From JALZAI01 sp038207565 (GTDB lineage: Bacteria; Actinomycetota; Actinomycetes; Mycobacteriales; Jatrophihabitantaceae): a stretch of 64,000 bases of DNA. The translations under genes were made by a program, and so were the position numbers. Below the pieces are notes generated by a model. The model was given only the letters and a program-made list of their open reading frames with translations. It did no database searches and was not told the origin of the DNA. The stretch covers positions 1-64,000 of the forward strand of contig JBBQZQ010000003.1 in the NCBI GenBank assembly GCA_038207565.1, in the 5' to 3' direction. This document shows, in pieces, positions 15,883 through 24,387 of the stretch. Numbering within the stretch: the stretch's first letter is position 1; each line of letters opens with the position of its first letter.

Positions 15883-17895
15883 GTGACAGACATTCAGGAG
15901 CAGGTCCCCGGCGCCGACTCGGCGACGAACCCGACCCCCGCCCCCGCTCGGGCTCGGCGCGGTTCGCTGAACTCGATGCTGCTGCCCGAATTGCAGCAGC
16001 TCGCCGGCGGCATGGGCATCAACACCACAAAGGTTAAGAAGACCGATCTCATCGCGGCCATTCAGGCCGCCCGCGCGGCCAACGCAGCAGCGCCGGCCGC
16101 GACGCCGCCTGCTTCCGGAGCGCCTTCTGCCGCCCCAAGTGGACGCAACGGCTCGCGCCGTGAGCCACGCGCTTCCCGCTCGGCCACGGAACAGGATGCT
16201 CCGCGCGATACCGCACCGCAGCCCGCACGCGCCGAGCGGCCGGCGGCAGGTGAGGACCCCCGCTCTGAGCCGGGCAGCACGGCGACCGGTCAGCGCGAGG
16301 AGCGTGCCCCCCGTCAGGACCGCGATCGCGGCGACCGAACCCAGCGCGACGACCGCGCCGAGCGTGGCTCGCGCCCGCATGGCGATCAGTCCAGTCAGAA
16401 CGATCAGCTCACTCAGCCGGGGCGCAGCGGGCAGTCGACGCAGAACAGCCAGTCGACGCAGAACAGCCAGTCGACGCAGAACGGCCAGAACGGTCAGAGT
16501 GCGCAGCTCGGTGGTCGCGGCCCGAACAACCAGAGCAATCAGGTCGGCCAGGGCACTCAGGTCGGCCAGGGCACTCAGGTCGGGCAGAACGGCCAAGGCG
16601 GCCAGCGCAACCAGGGCAACCAGGACGACGACGACTTCGATGCCGGCCGCCGCCGCGGTCGGCGCTATCGCGATCGGCGCGGGCGCAGTCGGGAGCGCCC
16701 GGCCGGCGGCGGATCGGTCGCCGGCAACAACCAGGACGCCGAGCCCACCGTCTCCGACGACGACGTCCTCGTACCAGTGGCCGGCATCCTCGATGCGATC
16801 GAGGACAAGAACACCTGGTTCATCCGCACCGGCGGGTACTTCGCGAGCTCGGACGACGTGTACGTCGCGAACTCCTATGTGCGCAAGTTCAACCTGCGCC
16901 GCGGCGACGCCGTCACCGGCGCGACCAAGCAGATCGACGGTGAGCGTCGCGAGAAGTACAACCCGCTGGTTCGTCTGGACACGGTGAACGGCAGGGAGCC
17001 CGAGCCGAACCAGCAGCGCGTCGAGTTCACCCGGCTCACGCCGCTCTACCCGCAGGAGCGGCTGCGCCTGGAGACCGAGCCGCATATCCTGACAACGCGC
17101 GTCATCGACCTGGTCATGCCGATCGGCAAAGGCCAGCGCGCGCTGATCGTGTCGCCGCCCAAGGCGGGCAAGACGATGGTGCTGCAGGCGATCGCCAACG
17201 CCATCGCGACCAACAATCCCGAAGTCCACCTCATGGTGGTGCTCGTCGACGAGCGCCCGGAAGAGGTCACGGACATGCAGCGCTCGGTGAAGGGTGAGGT
17301 CATCGCCTCGACCTTCGACCGCAAGCCGGTCGACCACACCACCGTCGCCGAACTGTCGATCGAGCGGGCCAAGCGCCTGGTCGAGATGGGTCACGATGTG
17401 GTGGTCCTGCTCGACTCGATCACCAGGCTGGGTCGCGCCTACAACCTGGCCGCTCCGGCCAGTGGGCGCATCCTCTCCGGTGGTGTCGACTCGACGGCGC
17501 TGTACCCGCCGAAGCGCTTCCTCGGCGCCGCACGCAACATCGAGAACGGCGGGTCGTTGACGATCATCTGTACGGCCCTCGTCGAAACCGGCTCGGCCGG
17601 CGACACGGTGATCTTCGAGGAGTTCAAGGGCACGGGTAACGCCGAGCTCAAGCTCGACCGCAAGATCGCCGACAAGCGCGTCTTCCCGGCGATCGACGTC
17701 GACCAGTCCGGCACGCGCAAGGAGGAGATCCTGCTCTCGCCGGACGAGCTGGCGGTCACGATCAAGCTGCGTCGGGTGCTGCACGCGCTCGAGTCCCAGC
17801 AGGCGCTCGACCTGCTGCTCGACAGGTTGCGCAAGACGCGCACCAATCTCGAGTTCTTGATGCAGATTGCGAAGACCACGCCCGGCCAGGACTGA
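15883..17895 (+). CDS. rho: transcription termination factor Rho
   Basis: A 670-residue hexameric RNA helicase that terminates transcription. Residues ~24-65 are the Rho_N helical domain (LNSMLLPELQQLAGGMGI). Residues ~75-280 are a large low-complexity insert, rich in Arg/Asp at both ends and Asn/Gln/Ser/Gly in the middle (169-247). The RNA-binding CSD-like domain follows (~290-365, GILDAIEDKNTWFIR). The RecA-type ATPase has Walker A PPKAGKT at 425-431 and Walker B VVVLLDSITRL. E. coli Rho has 419 residues, and the excess is all in the insert, a known actinobacterial trend. It starts at a GTG. Confidence 0.97.
   Translation: MTDIQEQVPGADSATNPTPAPARARRGSLNSMLLPELQQLAGGMGINTTKVKKTDLIAAIQAARAANAAAPAATPPASGAPSAAPSGRNGSRREPRASRSATEQDAPRDTAPQPARAERPAAGEDPRSEPGSTATGQREERAPRQDRDRGDRTQRDDRAERGSRPHGDQSSQNDQLTQPGRSGQSTQNSQSTQNSQSTQNGQNGQSAQLGGRGPNNQSNQVGQGTQVGQGTQVGQNGQGGQRNQGNQDDDDFDAGRRRGRRYRDRRGRSRERPAGGGSVAGNNQDAEPTVSDDDVLVPVAGILDAIEDKNTWFIRTGGYFASSDDVYVANSYVRKFNLRRGDAVTGATKQIDGERREKYNPLVRLDTVNGREPEPNQQRVEFTRLTPLYPQERLRLETEPHILTTRVIDLVMPIGKGQRALIVSPPKAGKTMVLQAIANAIATNNPEVHLMVVLVDERPEEVTDMQRSVKGEVIASTFDRKPVDHTTVAELSIERAKRLVEMGHDVVVLLDSITRLGRAYNLAAPASGRILSGGVDSTALYPPKRFLGAARNIENGGSLTIICTALVETGSAGDTVIFEEFKGTGNAELKLDRKIADKRVFPAIDVDQSGTRKEEILLSPDELAVTIKLRRVLHALESQQALDLLLDRLRKTRTNLEFLMQIAKTTPGQD
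16432..16578 (+). repeat. in-frame 18-bp tandem repeats in the rho Asn/Gln-rich insert
   Basis: CAGTCGACGCAGAACAGC occurs from 16432 in almost three tandem copies (to 16482), giving QSTQNS repeats. GTCGGCCAGGGCACTCAG occurs twice at 16543-16578 and then partially, giving VGQGTQ repeats. Both units are multiples of three, so copy-number changes would keep the reading frame. Confidence 0.8.
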
Positions 17896-17943
17896 GCCCG
17901 CACGCCCGGCACGCACGACGCGGGCAATTCGGCGGCGCGCACG

Positions 17944-18429
17944 CTACGGCTTGCGCGTCGCTGCTATCTCTTCCAGTCGTGCGCCGACTCTGTGCACGGT
18001 CGCGCGCGCCTTCTCGATCTTGGTAGGAAGCGCGGGCTGCAACAACGCGGGTGGGACGTCGACGAACGTCCCGTCCAGGCGATAGATCCGAACGGTGCTG
18101 GCACCGCGTCTGCTGTCGATGACATCGACGTCACGAAGGTCGTACCAGGGCACGACCTTCTCACCGAGGACGTTGCGGACCCAGATCCCCGTCTGATCGG
18201 CGACCAGCAGGTACCTCGTCGCGAGAACGGCTCCCACCAGAAAGACCAGAGCCAGGAAGCCGGTGGCCACCACGACGGCGGTGGACGGCCGGCCATAGAT
18301 GTCCAGGGCCGCGAGAGCGGAGACGGCGAGCAGGAGCGCGGCCGGTTGCCAGGGCGGAATCCGCCACTCCTGAGGCAGCTCGACGGACGGGGCCGGCGGG
18401 GGCGGGCTGGAGGGCCCGATCGCTGGCAT
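17944..18429 (-). CDS. PH-domain membrane protein (bPH2-like)
   Basis: About 161 residues. A Pro-rich start (SSPPPPAPSVELPQEWRIPPW) is followed by two transmembrane helices (AALLLAVSALAAL and VVVATGFLALVFLVGAV), then a bacterial PH-like domain. The latter includes TRYLLVADQTGIWVRN, VPWYDLRDVDVIDSRRG and VRIYRLDGTFVDVPP. The ATG at 18429 places the Pro-rich region at the N terminus; earlier in-frame starts add an unconserved stretch. It converges on rho. Proteins of this type are common in actinobacteria and their role is unknown. Confidence 0.8.
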   Translation of the reverse strand: MPAIGPSSPPPPAPSVELPQEWRIPPWQPAALLLAVSALAALDIYGRPSTAVVVATGFLALVFLVGAVLATRYLLVADQTGIWVRNVLGEKVVPWYDLRDVDVIDSRRGASTVRIYRLDGTFVDVPPALLQPALPTKIEKARATVHRVGARLEEIAATRKP

Positions 18430-18526
18430 GGCGCCAGCATACGAGCACTGCGGCCCGGTCGACCCGTATGTCCTGACGTGTCCGACCACCCCTGCACACG
18501 TCCTGTTTCCGGTTGGGCGCGCCTTG

Positions 18527-18537
18527 GTAACGGTTAC
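18527..18537 (+). promoter_or_regulatory. possible LacI-family operator upstream of the ABC importer
   Basis: GTAACGGTTAC is an 11-bp perfect palindrome around one central base, about 100 bp before the solute-binding protein gene. LacI-type sugar repressors bind odd or even palindromes of this size with a CG-rich centre. No repressor gene is adjacent, so this is inference from sequence and position. Confidence 0.35.
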
Positions 18538-18639
18538 GTATCCCCGACGGCAAACTCTTCCCATCGCCGCGGCTGCATGAAAGGTTGTCCTGCGACCCGT
18601 AAAGGCTTTCGGGCGTGGGGAACCAGAAGGGACTTATCG

Positions 18640-19911
18640 ATGGGTGCGAAGAAGACGGCTGTTGCGCTGGCCGTGCTGGCTGTAGGTGCTACGACGTTGG
18701 CTGCCTGTTCCTCCAGTGGAGGCAGTGGCAGTGGTTCGAACGCGGGGACCGGACCGTTCACCTTCGTGACGGGCAAGGACAACAGCGGCACGATCCCGAA
18801 CATCGCCAAGAAGTGGAATGCTGCGCACCCGAAGGAGAAGGTGACGATCAAGCAACAGTCCGACCAGGCCGACCAGCAGCTGTCCGACCTCGAGCAGCAC
18901 TTCCAGGCCAAGGACGCGAACTACGACGTGGTCACCGTAGACGTGGTGTGGACCGCCGAATTCGCTGCAAAGGGCTGGCTCGTACCGCTCACGGGTGACA
19001 AGAAGATCGACACCGGCAAGCTGCTCCCCGTGACAGTCAAGGCAGCGACGTACGCCAACACCCTCTATGCCGCTCCCTACGCCTCCGACGGTGGCCTGCT
19101 GTACTACCGCAAGGACCTCGTCCCGACCGCACCCAAGACGTGGGATGAGATCATCTCCGACTGCAAGGGCAAGACGTCCAACACGATCAGCGGGTCGAAG
19201 CCAGCCTGTTATGCCGGGCAGTTCAAGAAGTACGAAGGGCTCACGGTGAACGCGGCCGAGGCTATCAACGCGGCAGGCGGCACGATCGTGAAGCCCGACG
19301 GCAAGACACCGGACGTCGACTCGACGAAGGCGGCGGACGGCCTGAACTTCCTGGTCAACGGGTTCAAGCAGGGTTACATCCCGAAGGAGGCGCTCGGCTT
19401 CCAGGAGACCGAGAGCTTGAACGCGTTCTCGGCCGGCCAGCTGCTCTTCATGCGTAACTGGCCCTACGCACAGGCAATCCTCTCGGCCAAGCCTTCGAAG
19501 GTCATCGGCAAGTTCGCCATCGCACCGCTGCCGGGCCCGTCCGGCCACGGAGCCTCGAGCCTCGGCGGCCACAGCCTCGCGATCAGCAAGTTCAGCAAGC
19601 ACCAGGGCTCGGCGCTCAAGTTCATTAAGTTTGTAGAGGCCGCGGATATTCAGAGGGACAACCTGACCATTGGCACGCTGGCTCCGGTGCTGCAGTCGTT
19701 GTACACCGACCCGGCGCTGGTCAAGAAGTTCACCTACCTGCCGACGCTGCTGGCGAGCATCAAGACGGCCGTGCCGCGGCCGGTGACGCCGTTCTACTCG
19801 AGCGTCACGGAGGCGATCGAGACGAATGCCTACGCAGCGTTGCAAGGCCAGAAATCGACCGCGCAGGCGTTGAAGGACATGCAGGCTGCGATCAAGTCGG
19901 CAACCTCCTAA
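18640..19911 (+). CDS. ABC sugar importer, solute-binding lipoprotein
   Basis: A 423-residue lipoprotein. The signal peptide MGAKKTAVALAVLAVGATTL ends in the lipobox LAAC, so Cys23 would be lipidated, followed by a Ser/Gly spacer. The mature part is a family 1 (MalE-like) binding protein: KKWNAAHPKEKVTIK, DVVTVDVVWTAEFAAKGWLVPL, YAAPYASDGGLLYYRKDL and the C-terminal NAYAALQGQKSTAQALKDM are characteristic. The start ATG has AGAAGGGA 8-15 bases upstream. It leads a three-gene operon with two permeases. The sugar cannot be named; trehalose-, maltose- or glycerol-phosphate-type substrates are all possible. Confidence 0.92.
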   Translation: MGAKKTAVALAVLAVGATTLAACSSSGGSGSGSNAGTGPFTFVTGKDNSGTIPNIAKKWNAAHPKEKVTIKQQSDQADQQLSDLEQHFQAKDANYDVVTVDVVWTAEFAAKGWLVPLTGDKKIDTGKLLPVTVKAATYANTLYAAPYASDGGLLYYRKDLVPTAPKTWDEIISDCKGKTSNTISGSKPACYAGQFKKYEGLTVNAAEAINAAGGTIVKPDGKTPDVDSTKAADGLNFLVNGFKQGYIPKEALGFQETESLNAFSAGQLLFMRNWPYAQAILSAKPSKVIGKFAIAPLPGPSGHGASSLGGHSLAISKFSKHQGSALKFIKFVEAADIQRDNLTIGTLAPVLQSLYTDPALVKKFTYLPTLLASIKTAVPRPVTPFYSSVTEAIETNAYAALQGQKSTAQALKDMQAAIKSATS

Positions 19912-19942
19912 CAGCCGATCCGCCATGACAATGCAGTAGTCG

Positions 19943-19986
19943 CGGCCGACGGAGCGATTCAGAATCTTGAACAGCTTCGTCGGCCG
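19943..19986 (+). promoter_or_regulatory. intercistronic hairpin between binding protein and permease genes
   Basis: CGGCCGACG at 19943-19951 is exactly complementary to CGTCGGCCG at 19978-19986, giving a 9-bp stem with a 26-base loop. Such hairpins commonly stabilise the binding-protein mRNA and lower permease expression. That role is inferred here. Confidence 0.45.
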
Positions 19987-20034
19987 TGAGACTGTGAATC
20001 CCGTAAGTGGTTCTCTGTGCCGCAGGAGGCCCCA

Positions 20035-21054
20035 ATGACACTCGCCGGACCCGTCGAAGAAACAGCCACCGAGCCGTCCAAAGCACCGAAGCGCGAGAAA
20101 TCCAATCGAACTGCGGGTGAGGGCCGACTCGCCCTCTACCTGATCGCCCCTACGGTCGCCCTGCTGGGCTTCGTCGTCGGTTATCCGATTGTGAAGGCGA
20201 TCTACCAGTCTTTCCTGACCGACCAGGGCCTGGACAAGGTGACCGGGTTCTTCGACCAGGGTGGCGCCTGGAACGGCATCGCCAACTACAAGTACTGGCT
20301 GTTGCAGCAGTGTCCGCAAACGGGGGGTGGTACGTCCACCTGCCCGCCGGGCACGCTGGGCGCGCAGTTCTGGGACTCGGTCTTCTTCACCCTGTTCGTC
20401 GCGGTCTTGACGGTCGTGCTCGAAACGATCATCGGCATGGGCTTTGCGCTGATCATGAACAAGGCGTTCAAGGGTCGGGCCATCGTCCGTGCGGTCATCC
20501 TCATCCCGTGGGCGATCCCCACCGCGGTCACCGCCAAGCTGTGGTCGGTGGTCTTCGACCCACAGGGCATCCTGAACTCCGTCCTGGGGACGAGCTTCGC
20601 GTGGACGTCAGAGAAATGGCCCGCCCGGTTTGCCATCGTCATCGCCGACACGTGGAAGACCACGCCGTTCATCGCACTGCTGATCCTCGCGGGCCTGCAG
20701 GGCATCAGCGCGGATCTCTACGAATCGGCGAAGCTCGACGGGGCGTCCGCGTGGCAACGATTCACCAAGATCACGCTGCCGCTCGTGAAGCCGGCGCTCG
20801 CCGTGGCGGTCATCTTCCGGGCCCTCGACGCGCTGCGCATGTATGACCTGCCGGCAATCCTGACCGGCGGCGCGAACGGCACGACGACGATGTCCGTCCT
20901 GGTGGTGAAGCGGCTGAACGACACCCACCTGAATTCAGCATCGGCGCTCTCGACCATCACGTTCATCTTTATCTTCGCGGTCTCGCTGCTGCTGGTGAAG
21001 CTGTTCAACGCCAACATCGTCGGCGCGCAGAAGCCGGTCAAGGAGGGTAAGTAG
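20035..21054 (+). CDS. ABC sugar importer permease (MalF-like)
   Basis: A 339-residue inner-membrane permease with a basic N-terminal tail. A first transmembrane helix (LALYLIAPTVALLGFVVGYPIV) precedes a periplasmic loop that carries a Cys pair (QQCPQTGGGTSTC). Five further helices follow. The EAA loop that docks the ATPase reads YESAKLDGASAWQRFTKITL, then PLVKPAL. The ATG at 20035 is preceded by a perfect AGGAGG at 20024-20029, which rules out the in-frame GTG at 20017. The stop is 2 bp before the next permease start. Confidence 0.93.
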   Translation: MTLAGPVEETATEPSKAPKREKSNRTAGEGRLALYLIAPTVALLGFVVGYPIVKAIYQSFLTDQGLDKVTGFFDQGGAWNGIANYKYWLLQQCPQTGGGTSTCPPGTLGAQFWDSVFFTLFVAVLTVVLETIIGMGFALIMNKAFKGRAIVRAVILIPWAIPTAVTAKLWSVVFDPQGILNSVLGTSFAWTSEKWPARFAIVIADTWKTTPFIALLILAGLQGISADLYESAKLDGASAWQRFTKITLPLVKPALAVAVIFRALDALRMYDLPAILTGGANGTTTMSVLVVKRLNDTHLNSASALSTITFIFIFAVSLLLVKLFNANIVGAQKPVKEGK

Positions 21055-21056
21055 TC

Positions 21057-21962
21057 ATGGCCACTACGCTCGCCGACGCTCCGAACCAACCGTCCACCTC
21101 GCACGGAGCCCAGCCCTCCGCGCCGAAGCAGAAGTTTCAGTGGTCCAATGTCGGCAACCTCGCCGTCCTGGTCCTGATAGTCCTATGGTGCTTGATCCCG
21201 TTCTACTGGATGGTCGTCATGGCCTTCCGGGACAACAATTTCACCTACGACAACACGCCGTGGTTCACGCACACCACGTTGCAAAACTTCAAGTTCGCGT
21301 TCAGCACGGTCAACAACCACTTCGGGCGTTCGCTGGTCAACAGCCTGATCATCGGCACGTGCGTCACGCTGCTGGCGATGGCGATAGGCGTCTTTGCCGG
21401 ATATGCGCTGGCCCGGCTCGCGTTCCGGGGTAAGGGCATCGTTCTCGCTGCCATCCTCGCCGCATCGATGTTCCCTGGCGTGGCGATCCTGACACCGATC
21501 TTCCAGCTGTTCACCGACCTGGGCTGGCTCGGTACCTACCAGGGACTGATCCTGCCGCAGATCTCGTTCTCGCTGCCGCTGGCGGTCTACACCCTGACCA
21601 GCTTCTTCGCAGACATGCCGTGGGAGTTGGAACAGGCAGCGCGTGTCGACGGGGCGACACCGGGCCAGGCGTTCCGGCTGGTGATCCTGCCGCTGGCGGC
21701 ACCGGCGATGTTCACCGTGTCCATCCTGGTGTTCCTCGCGTCGTGGAACGAGTTCCTCCTGTCCAGCGTGCTCTTCAACGGCAACGACAACGTGGCGCCG
21801 AGCACGGTGGCCATCGCGAAGTTCACGGCCGGCCCGCACATCGTGCCCAACACCCAGATCATGGCGGCGGGCCTCGTCGTCACGGTCCCACTCGTGATCG
21901 TGGTGCTGCTGTTCCAGCGGCGCATCGTCAGCGGTCTGACCGCAGGCGGCGTCAAGGGCTGA
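21057..21962 (+). CDS. ABC sugar importer permease (MalG-like)
   Basis: A 301-residue permease, partner of the MalF-like protein in the membrane channel. Six helices can be seen, beginning with VGNLAVLVLIVLWCLIPFYW. The EAA loop is LEQAARVDGATPGQAFRLVI followed by LPLAAP. AAGGAGGG at 21040-21047, inside the end of the upstream gene, provides the ribosome binding site. No ATPase gene follows; instead a strong hairpin terminator closes the operon. The importer probably borrows a shared MsiK-type ATPase encoded elsewhere. Confidence 0.93.
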   Translation: MATTLADAPNQPSTSHGAQPSAPKQKFQWSNVGNLAVLVLIVLWCLIPFYWMVVMAFRDNNFTYDNTPWFTHTTLQNFKFAFSTVNNHFGRSLVNSLIIGTCVTLLAMAIGVFAGYALARLAFRGKGIVLAAILAASMFPGVAILTPIFQLFTDLGWLGTYQGLILPQISFSLPLAVYTLTSFFADMPWELEQAARVDGATPGQAFRLVILPLAAPAMFTVSILVFLASWNEFLLSSVLFNGNDNVAPSTVAIAKFTAGPHIVPNTQIMAAGLVVTVPLVIVVLLFQRRIVSGLTAGGVKG

Positions 21963-21978
21963 CCGAGCGACGATGACG

Positions 21979-22004
21979 GCCGGCCGGGGAATGCCCCGGC
22001 CGGC
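21979..22004 (+). terminator. hairpin terminator after the ABC importer operon
   Basis: GCCGGCCGGGG, loop AATG, and CCCCGGCCGGC form a perfect 11-bp all-GC stem starting 16 bases after the stop. There is no long T tract, which is usual for intrinsic-like terminators in actinobacteria. Confidence 0.75.
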
Positions 22005-22134
22005 GGGCACGTTGTGTCCATCGTTTTGGTCGACAGGGCACCACCCTGGCAGACTGGGACGGCAACAGCACCCGGCTCCGGTTCACGTCCCGCCATCCGC
22101 GGGCGACCCGGGGTCAGACGAAGGGACCCAGACA

Positions 22135-22353
22135 GTGAAGACCGACATCCACCCCGAGTACGTGCTCACCGAGGTGAGCTGTTCCTGCGGCAACACGTTC
22201 ACCACGCGCAGCACGGCCAAGTCAGGTTCGTTGCACGCAGACGTCTGCTCTGCCTGCCACCCGTTCTACACGGGCAAGCAGAAGATCATGGACGTCGGCG
22301 GCCGCGTCGACAAGTTCGAGAAGCGCTACGGCAAGCGCGTCCGCAACTCCTAG
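22135..22353 (+). CDS. rpmE: 50S ribosomal protein L31, zinc-binding form
   Basis: A 72-residue ribosomal protein beginning MKTDIHPEYV. It retains the zinc ligands C16 and C18 (SCSCGNTF) and C37 and C40 (VCSACHPFYTGKQK), so it is the zinc-containing (C+) paralogue used when zinc is plentiful. The GTG start has AAGGGA 9-14 bases upstream. A strong hairpin follows. In many actinobacteria it lies between rho and prfA, as here, except that the sugar importer has been inserted. Confidence 0.95.
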   Translation: MKTDIHPEYVLTEVSCSCGNTFTTRSTAKSGSLHADVCSACHPFYTGKQKIMDVGGRVDKFEKRYGKRVRNS

Positions 22354-22362
22354 TTCTGTCCA

Positions 22363-22410
22363 CGGCGCCCGCCGTCCGTTCCCCCGCGTGGGTTCGGACG
22401 ACGGGCGCCG
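22363..22410 (+). terminator. hairpin terminator after rpmE
   Basis: A 16-bp stem (22363-22378 with 22395-22410), GC-rich with a single mismatch, around a 16-base loop, starts 10 bases after the rpmE stop. It separates rpmE from prfA. Confidence 0.7.
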
Positions 22411-22456
22411 TTCGCTGTGCCGGTAGCTGATCGAGACTCGAGAGGAGCACCCAGAG

Positions 22457-23527
22457 GTGAGTGAGTCGACCGGTCGCCTGCCCGGGCTCCTGGCCGAGTA
22501 CGGCGACGTCGAGAAGGCGCTGGCCGATCCGGCCATCCACGACGACCAGAACGCGGCCCGTAAGCTCGGCCGCCGGTTCGCCGAGCTGGCACCGATCGCC
22601 GCCGTCGCCACCGAACTCGACACCACCCAAGGCGATCTCACCACAGCGCTGGAACTGGGCGCCGACGACGAGTCGTTCGCCGCCGAGGCGATCTCGCTGC
22701 AGAGCCGGATCGACGAGCTGGAGAGCAGGCTGCGCGAGCTGCTGCTGCCCAAGGACCCCAATGACGGCAAGGATGTCATTCTCGAGATCAAGGCGGGGGA
22801 GGGCGGTGACGAGTCGGCACTGTTCGCCGGTGACCTGCTGCGGATGTACCTGCGCTACGCCGAGCGGCAGGGCTGGGTCACCGAGGTGCTCGACGACGAG
22901 CCGACGGACCTTGGCGGGACGAAATCAGCGACCGTCGCGGTGCGGGCGCGCCGCAGCGTGGACGCTCCGTGGGCGCGCCTGAAGTACGAGGGCGGCGTGC
23001 ACCGGGTGCAGCGCGTGCCGGCCACCGAGTCGCAGGGACGCATCCACACCTCAGCCGCAGGCGTGCTGGTGATGCCCGAGGCCGAGGACGTGGAGATCCA
23101 GATCGACCCCAATGACCTGCGAATCGACGTCTTCCGCTCCTCCGGCCCGGGTGGGCAGAGCGTGAACACGACTGACTCGGCCGTCCGCATCACCCACGTG
23201 CCGACCGGCACGGTCGTATCCATGCAGAACGAAAAGAGCCAGTTGCAGAACCGCGAGGCGGGTCTGCGGGTATTGCGAGCGCGGTTGCTCACCGCGGCCC
23301 AGGACGAGGCGGACGCGGTTGCCTCCACCGCCCGCCGCTCGCAGGTGCGCACCGTCGACCGGTCCGAACGGGTGCGCACCTACAACTTCGCCGAGAACCG
23401 CATCAGCGACCACCGCGTGGGGTTCAAGGCCTACAACCTGGACCAGGTGCTCGACGGGTCGCTCGACGACGTCATCGACGCCCTCACCCGCGCCGACAAC
23501 GAGGCCTTGCTGGCCGGCGAGGGGTGA
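22457..23527 (+). CDS. prfA: peptide chain release factor 1
   Basis: A 356-residue class I release factor that reads UAA and UAG stop codons. The decoding tripeptide is PAT at 188-190 (RVPATESQGR), the RF1 type rather than RF2's SPF. The peptidyl-hydrolysis motif GGQ is at 232-234 (SGPGGQSVN), whose Gln is the methylation target of PrmC. It starts at a GTG after AGAGGAG and overlaps prmC by 4 bases, coupling the factor to its own modifying enzyme. Confidence 0.97.
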   Translation: MSESTGRLPGLLAEYGDVEKALADPAIHDDQNAARKLGRRFAELAPIAAVATELDTTQGDLTTALELGADDESFAAEAISLQSRIDELESRLRELLLPKDPNDGKDVILEIKAGEGGDESALFAGDLLRMYLRYAERQGWVTEVLDDEPTDLGGTKSATVAVRARRSVDAPWARLKYEGGVHRVQRVPATESQGRIHTSAAGVLVMPEAEDVEIQIDPNDLRIDVFRSSGPGGQSVNTTDSAVRITHVPTGTVVSMQNEKSQLQNREAGLRVLRARLLTAAQDEADAVASTARRSQVRTVDRSERVRTYNFAENRISDHRVGFKAYNLDQVLDGSLDDVIDALTRADNEALLAGEG

Positions 23528-24381
23528 CCTCGGTCCGATCGGCCCTTGCCGGGGCCGCCGCCGAGCTCGCTGCGGCCGGGGTGGCGACGGCGCGGGTCGA
23601 TGCCGAACTGCTGCTCGCGTACGTCCTCGGGGTGGCCCGGCCACATCTGGTGCTGGCCGGCGATCTGGACGTCGGTGCAGTCGCGGCCTTCGCCGAGGTG
23701 GTGCATCGCCGTGCGTCCCGCGTGCCGCTGCAGCACATCGTGGGCCGGGCGCCCTTCCGGCACCTGGAGCTGATGGTGGGCCCGGGCGTTTTCATCCCGC
23801 GTCCCGAGACCGAGCTGCTGGTGGACGCGGTACTTCCGCTGCTCGCTGAACTCGAGTACCCGATCGTCGTGGATCTGTGCGCGGGCTCGGGGGCGCTGGC
23901 ACTCGCAATCGCTTCCGAGACACCGCGAGCGCTCGTCCTCGCGGTCGAACGCGCGCCGGCCGCCCTGCAATGGCTGCGGCGCAATGGTGCCGGCTCGGAC
24001 GTGCAGATCGTTGCCGGCGACGTCACCGATCCGTCGTTGCTCGCCGACCGGCGGGCAACGGTGGACGTCGTGGTGAGCAACCCGCCCTACGTTCCGGTCG
24101 CGACCCGCGTGCAGCCGGAGGTCGCGGCTGATCCGGCCGACGCCGTCTTCGCGGGCGCGGACGGACTGGCCGTGCTGCCGGCGGTGATCGCGCGCGCCGC
24201 CGAGCTACTGCGCGGAGGTGGCCGGCTGGCCGTCGAGCACGACGAGACGCACGCCTCGGCAATGCTCGACCTGATGCGTGCGGACGGGCGATGGGACGAC
24301 ATCGAGGACCACGCCGACCTCTCCGGACGGGATCGGTTCGCCACAGCTCGCCGGGTTGGCTCCGCGGACACAGCGGACTGA
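23524..24381 (+). CDS. prmC: release factor glutamine methyltransferase
   Basis: A 285-residue SAM-dependent methyltransferase that N5-methylates the Gln of the GGQ motif in RF1 and RF2. The N-terminal helical domain (to ~75) recognises the factor. The SAM-binding VVDLCAGSGALALAIA and the catalytic NPPY motif (VVSNPPYVPV, about residue 188) are intact. It overlaps prfA by GTGA and is followed 6 bp later by tsaC. Confidence 0.96.
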   Translation: MTSVRSALAGAAAELAAAGVATARVDAELLLAYVLGVARPHLVLAGDLDVGAVAAFAEVVHRRASRVPLQHIVGRAPFRHLELMVGPGVFIPRPETELLVDAVLPLLAELEYPIVVDLCAGSGALALAIASETPRALVLAVERAPAALQWLRRNGAGSDVQIVAGDVTDPSLLADRRATVDVVVSNPPYVPVATRVQPEVAADPADAVFAGADGLAVLPAVIARAAELLRGGGRLAVEHDETHASAMLDLMRADGRWDDIEDHADLSGRDRFATARRVGSADTAD

Positions 24382-24387
24382 GGCAGG

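Noticed and set aside
16432..16578. CRISPR-like repeats
   Set aside because: These are in-frame 18-bp coding repeats inside rho with no spacers.
15676..17916. Very long open frame on the reverse strand (746 codons) opposite rho
   Set aside because: It mirrors the rho coding frame; long antisense frames are expected opposite high-GC genes, and the translation is low-complexity with no motifs or ribosome binding site.
17896..17925. Terminator between rho and the PH-domain gene
   Set aside because: Only a 6-bp GCCCGC/GCGGGC stem with a long loop; too weak to claim.
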